A stretch of DNA of 64,000 bases from Paracrocinitomix mangrovi (GTDB taxonomy: Bacteria; Bacteroidota; Bacteroidia; Flavobacteriales_D; Crocinitomicaceae), in assembly GCF_019740355.2 (NCBI RefSeq), contig NZ_CP091819.1, forward strand, positions 1,178,001-1,242,000, given 5' to 3'. Positions 60,810-64,000 of this stretch are shown in pieces. The position numbers and the translations under genes were made by a program. The notes under the pieces were generated by a model. The model was given only the letters and a program-made list of their open reading frames with translations. It made no database searches and was not told the origin of the DNA. How positions within the stretch are numbered: position 1 is the first letter of the stretch; the number at the start of each line of letters is the position of its first letter.

Positions 60810-63140
60810 ATGAGATTGCAACCTATTTACATTCTTTTTGTTCTATCATTTTCATTTTCAACTTTTTCTCAAACTCCACTTCAGCTTTCTGAAATAATGA
60901 AAGGAGATGATTTTATAGGTCATCAACCTTACAATGCAGTATGGTCTCCAGATGGCAACCATATCTATTTTAGATGGAACAATACACCTGAAGTTATTCA
61001 TAGTTATTACGATTACAATGTCAAATCAAAACGGTATAAAGTCCTTAAACCGGAAGAAACAAGAACTTTACCTGTTGAAGGGTATTATGAATCAGCTGAT
61101 CATCAGGTCTTCTACTACAAGCGAGGAGGTAATTTGTACGAATGGAATGACAAAAATTGCAAGCTCTTATTTTCAATTACCTCACCTTATAGTGTATATC
61201 GAATTCTAAATAATGGCAATGTAATCATTCAATTAGATGACGATTTTTATTTAATAGATAAAGTCACTAATCAATTCATACAATTAACCCAATTTTCAAA
61301 AGGAGAACCTTCAACTGATTCAAAAAAGACATCTTTTTTGGAGGATCAGCAAATAGAATTATTTGATCACGAACGCAAAATCAAATCAGAAGCCGAAAAA
61401 AGAGCAGTCGAAAAATCACGATACAAAACTCAATTACAACCCACACTATATTTATATAATACAAGTTTGGAATGGGCTGAAACTGACAACAACACAAATT
61501 GGATAGTTTATGAAACGGTAGAATATCCAAAAAATGAAGAAACCCAATACGCAAGTTTTGTAACAGCTGATGGATATACACAATTAAAGAATGCCAGACC
61601 TAAAGTGGGAAGCCAAGATCCAAGTCATTTTTTAGGTGTTTACTCGAAAGAATTGGATACAAGCTTTCTTGTAAGTACCGAAAACCTAAGTGGCATATAC
61701 AACAAACCGGAATACCTGGTTAAAGAAGGTGAAACTAAGAAGTGGAGCGAACCTAAAAACGTTATTTTTCATTCGCATGGTTTTAACTCTGAACAAAAAT
61801 CTTTATTAATAGAAGTAAAATCATACGATAATAAAGACCGTTGGCTAGCCCTGCTAGATGACAAAGGAGCGTTAACAGAAATTAATCATCAACATGATGC
61901 CACCTGGATAGGAGGACCCGGTATTTCAGGATGGAACATGGTTCCAGGAAACTGCGGTTGGATAGATAATGATGTGCTTTATTTTCAATCTGAAGAAAGC
62001 GGATACTCACATTTATATACTTATAACTGCACTACTAAAAAAACTACTCAATTGACTAGTGGAAATTTTGAAATACATGAAGCTAAACTTTCAAAAGATA
62101 AAAAGAGTTTTTTCATTTCGTCCAATAAGAATCATCCCGGAAACAGATCGTTTTACAGATTCAACATTAGCAGCAATACCTGGGAAGACATCTTGACTGA
62201 AAATGGCAACCATGAAGTAGCTGTATCACCAAATGAAAAACAATTAGCTATAAGATACTCTTACAAAAACAAGCCTTGGGAAATGTATATCTCCAATTTG
62301 GAAAAAGATGCCCAAAAACAGTCCTTCACAAAATCAACCACAGCCGAATTTGATAATTACAAATGGAGGGAACCGGAAATAATTACTTTCAAGGCAAAAG
62401 ATGGAACCACGGTTTATGCACGACTGTACAAACCCACTGAACAACTTAAAAACCAGGCAGGAATCATCTTTGTGCATGGTGCTGGCTACCTGCAAAATGC
62501 CCACAATTGGTGGAGCGGATATCACAGAGAATATATGTTCCACAATTTACTGGCAGATAAAGGATACACCATCTTAGACATAGATTATAGAGCTAGTAAA
62601 GGCTATGGTAGAGATTTTAGAACCGGAATCTACCGTCATATGGGAGGCTTGGACTTAAGTGACCAAATTGATGGTGCTGATTACATGATCAAAGAACTGG
62701 AAATTGACTCTGAAAGAATTGGTATTTATGGAGGCTCTTATGGCGGTTTCATTACATTGATGGCCATGTTAACCGAACCCAATAAATTCAAATGTGGTGC
62801 TGCCTTAAGGTCTGTTACTGATTGGGCACATTATAATCACCAATACACTTCTAACATATTAAATACACCTGAAACAGACCCTGAAGCCTTCAAAAAAAGT
62901 TCTCCTATTTATTTTGCAGAAAATCTTAAAAACAAACTCTTAATGCTTCATGGAATGGAAGACGATAATGTTCAATATCAAGATGTTGTAAGATTAAGCC
63001 AAAGATTTATTGAACTGGGTAAAGATAATTGGGATTTAATTGGTTATCCAGTTGAAAAGCACGGATTTCAAGAGGCTACGAGTTGGACAGATGAATATAG
63101 ACGCATTCTAAATTTGTTTGATTCCCAACTAAATCCTTAA
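60810..63140 (+). CDS. Secreted S9 family prolyl oligopeptidase (DPP-IV-like)
   Basis: 776 residues with a signal peptide (IYILFVLSFSFSTFSQ). N-terminal beta-propeller (about 40-520) and an alpha/beta-hydrolase domain with Ser643 (GGSYGGF), Asp719 (MEDDNV) and His751 (EKHGF). Releases dipeptides or cleaves prolyl bonds in the periplasm. A divergent promoter region separates it from marR. WDPDG-like WSPDGNHIYFRW repeat marks the propeller start. Confidence 0.9.
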   Translation: MRLQPIYILFVLSFSFSTFSQTPLQLSEIMKGDDFIGHQPYNAVWSPDGNHIYFRWNNTPEVIHSYYDYNVKSKRYKVLKPEETRTLPVEGYYESADHQVFYYKRGGNLYEWNDKNCKLLFSITSPYSVYRILNNGNVIIQLDDDFYLIDKVTNQFIQLTQFSKGEPSTDSKKTSFLEDQQIELFDHERKIKSEAEKRAVEKSRYKTQLQPTLYLYNTSLEWAETDNNTNWIVYETVEYPKNEETQYASFVTADGYTQLKNARPKVGSQDPSHFLGVYSKELDTSFLVSTENLSGIYNKPEYLVKEGETKKWSEPKNVIFHSHGFNSEQKSLLIEVKSYDNKDRWLALLDDKGALTEINHQHDATWIGGPGISGWNMVPGNCGWIDNDVLYFQSEESGYSHLYTYNCTTKKTTQLTSGNFEIHEAKLSKDKKSFFISSNKNHPGNRSFYRFNISSNTWEDILTENGNHEVAVSPNEKQLAIRYSYKNKPWEMYISNLEKDAQKQSFTKSTTAEFDNYKWREPEIITFKAKDGTTVYARLYKPTEQLKNQAGIIFVHGAGYLQNAHNWWSGYHREYMFHNLLADKGYTILDIDYRASKGYGRDFRTGIYRHMGGLDLSDQIDGADYMIKELEIDSERIGIYGGSYGGFITLMAMLTEPNKFKCGAALRSVTDWAHYNHQYTSNILNTPETDPEAFKKSSPIYFAENLKNKLLMLHGMEDDNVQYQDVVRLSQRFIELGKDNWDLIGYPVEKHGFQEATSWTDEYRRILNLFDSQLNP

Positions 63141-63234
63141 TTAATTTCAACCTTTTGAGTCTTTATTGCGTTTAACTAACAACTATTTTATCGTTAAAAT
63201 AATTGCATTGATCGATATAATTAATGTATTTACT

Positions 63235-63242
63235 TATTTTTG
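63235..63242 (+). promoter_or_regulatory. -7 element TATTTTTG
   Basis: Perfect TAnnTTTG, 33 bases ahead of the ATG of the IgGFc-domain protein. Confidence 0.5.
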
Positions 63243-63275
63243 GCGATTATAGCACTTAACTGCTTACTGGGAAGA

Positions 63276-64000
63276 ATGAAATATTCTTTAAAAATGCTTA
63301 CTAAAAGACTGATAAAGACAAAGCTAAGGTCATTTATTGTCACTGCAATTTTGTGTTGTGGAGTTACCTCCTTTGCACAACAGGATACCATTTTTTGGTT
63401 TGCTGCACCTGACATCTCTTCTGGTGCTGGTGACACACCTGTACATTTAAGATTATTGTCTTATGATCAAGCAGCAACAGTTACAATTTCGCAACCTGCA
63501 AATGGAGGTTTCACGCCAATAGTAGTGAATATTCCGGCTAACTCTGTCAGCAATGTTGATTTATCTTCTTTCTTGGCGGATATTGAAAGTCCGGCTGCTG
63601 ATGTAGTTTCCAATACAGGGTTAAAAATTGAATCAACAGAGATCATTAGTGCATATTATGAACTTTCTAATGCAAGCAATAAAGAAATTTTCTCTTTGAA
63701 AGGTAATAAAGGTCTGGGTGACAATTTTTACACCCCTTTTCAAAAAGCCTGGGACAATGCTTCAATTTCGCCTTCTACGTATTCTTCAATTGAAATTGTA
63801 GCAACAGAAAATAATACTACTGTTGTTATTACACCTAAAACTAACATTGTTGGTCATTCGGTTGGTGCAACTTTTAACATTACATTAAATGAGGGAGAAA
63901 CCTACAGTGCCAGAGATGTTAATCTATCTGCTTCAACTTCATTGGCCGGATCAATTGTTTCTTCTGACAAACCAGTTTCTGTGACAGTGTTCTCAGGAGC
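63276..64000 (+). CDS. Large IgGFc-binding-domain surface protein, N-terminal part (3' truncated)
   Basis: The frame is open from ATG 63276 to the window end (241 full codons). A long-n-region signal peptide (cleavage after SFAQ, about residue 35) precedes FWFAAPDISSGAGDTPVHLRLLSYDQAATVTI, an IgGFc-binding-protein N-terminal-type domain with a repeated ISQP-type strand pattern and SIEIVATENNTTVVITPK and SGxxSSDKPVSVTVFSGA. Family knowledge: such domains open giant T9SS-exported surface proteins of Bacteroidota with PKD or other repeats and a sorting tail. ATG 63294 is a possible alternative. Confidence 0.75.
   Translation, partial: MKYSLKMLTKRLIKTKLRSFIVTAILCCGVTSFAQQDTIFWFAAPDISSGAGDTPVHLRLLSYDQAATVTISQPANGGFTPIVVNIPANSVSNVDLSSFLADIESPAADVVSNTGLKIESTEIISAYYELSNASNKEIFSLKGNKGLGDNFYTPFQKAWDNASISPSTYSSIEIVATENNTTVVITPKTNIVGHSVGATFNITLNEGETYSARDVNLSASTSLAGSIVSSDKPVSVTVFSG

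Noticed and set aside
1-64000. Mobile elements, CRISPR arrays, prophage, rRNA and tRNA genes
   Set aside because: No transposase, integrase, spacer-repeat arrays or cloverleaf-like sequences were seen in the intergenic regions, all of which are under 250 bases.

Overview
The window is chromosomal DNA from a member of the Bacteroidota, most likely order Flavobacteriales. The evidence is AT-rich DNA, Bacteroidota-type -7 promoter elements (TAnnTTTG) in front of many genes, a C-terminal type IX secretion (T9SS) sorting domain, a PorG-like (DUF6089) barrel, a type B L31, a DnaE with a fused N-terminal exonuclease, a SiaB/SiaC pair, WG-repeat proteins and many SPII lipoproteins. Genus cannot be fixed from the sequence. 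Coding density is very high. The largest gene-free gap is about 240 bases (16969-17211), so no stretch over 300 bases lacks a gene. I see no rRNA, tRNA, CRISPR, insertion sequence or prophage.

Layout. 1-6.1 kb: end of a T9SS-exported protein, two secreted or lipid-anchored proteins, a TPR-SpoIIE phosphatase, a TerB-like protein, an RluA pseudouridine synthase and an unlisted 56-residue basic protein with its own promoter and terminator. 6.1-14.2 kb: a CvfB-like S1 protein, then leftward operons (nhaC-ruvX-WG repeat-ABM fold; pyrD-HMG-CoA lyase-GIN domain-lipoprotein). 14.3-17 kb: an ECF sigma factor, a single-pass protein with a GldM-like periplasmic domain, and a PorG-like barrel; this is my main candidate for an undescribed envelope or T9SS sensing circuit. 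17.2-24.3 kb: SanA, small lipoproteins, rpmE2, a GlmU-like protein, lon and a GNAT enzyme. 24.3-31.5 kb: a DinB-WG-ABM operon, an FkbM methyltransferase, a glycosyltransferase, a tandem pair of unknown paralogues, smpB and yqgE. 31.5-43.9 kb: a TPR protein, a class IV aminotransferase and a rhomboid, an L,D-transpeptidase overlapping oligopeptidase B, dnaE and an Asn/Thr-rich lipoprotein. 44-51.6 kb: a ZIP transporter and methyltransferase, siaB-siaC-coaE-nnr, an outer-membrane barrel, a second rhomboid, and MoxR with a Cys-rich membrane protein. 51.6-60.7 kb: purB, a second ECF sigma/zinc-finger pair, TspO, and a five-gene fatty acid beta-oxidation operon (MarR, FadN-like, S23 four-helix protein, thiolase, acyl-CoA dehydrogenase). 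60.8-64 kb: an S9 peptidase and the start of a large IgGFc-domain surface protein that runs off the end.

Two organisational habits recur. In several genes the -7 element ends exactly four bases before the start codon, which predicts leaderless mRNAs. Five of nine convergent gene pairs share a 4-base palindromic stop (TTAA or CTAG), so both genes end on the same four bases.
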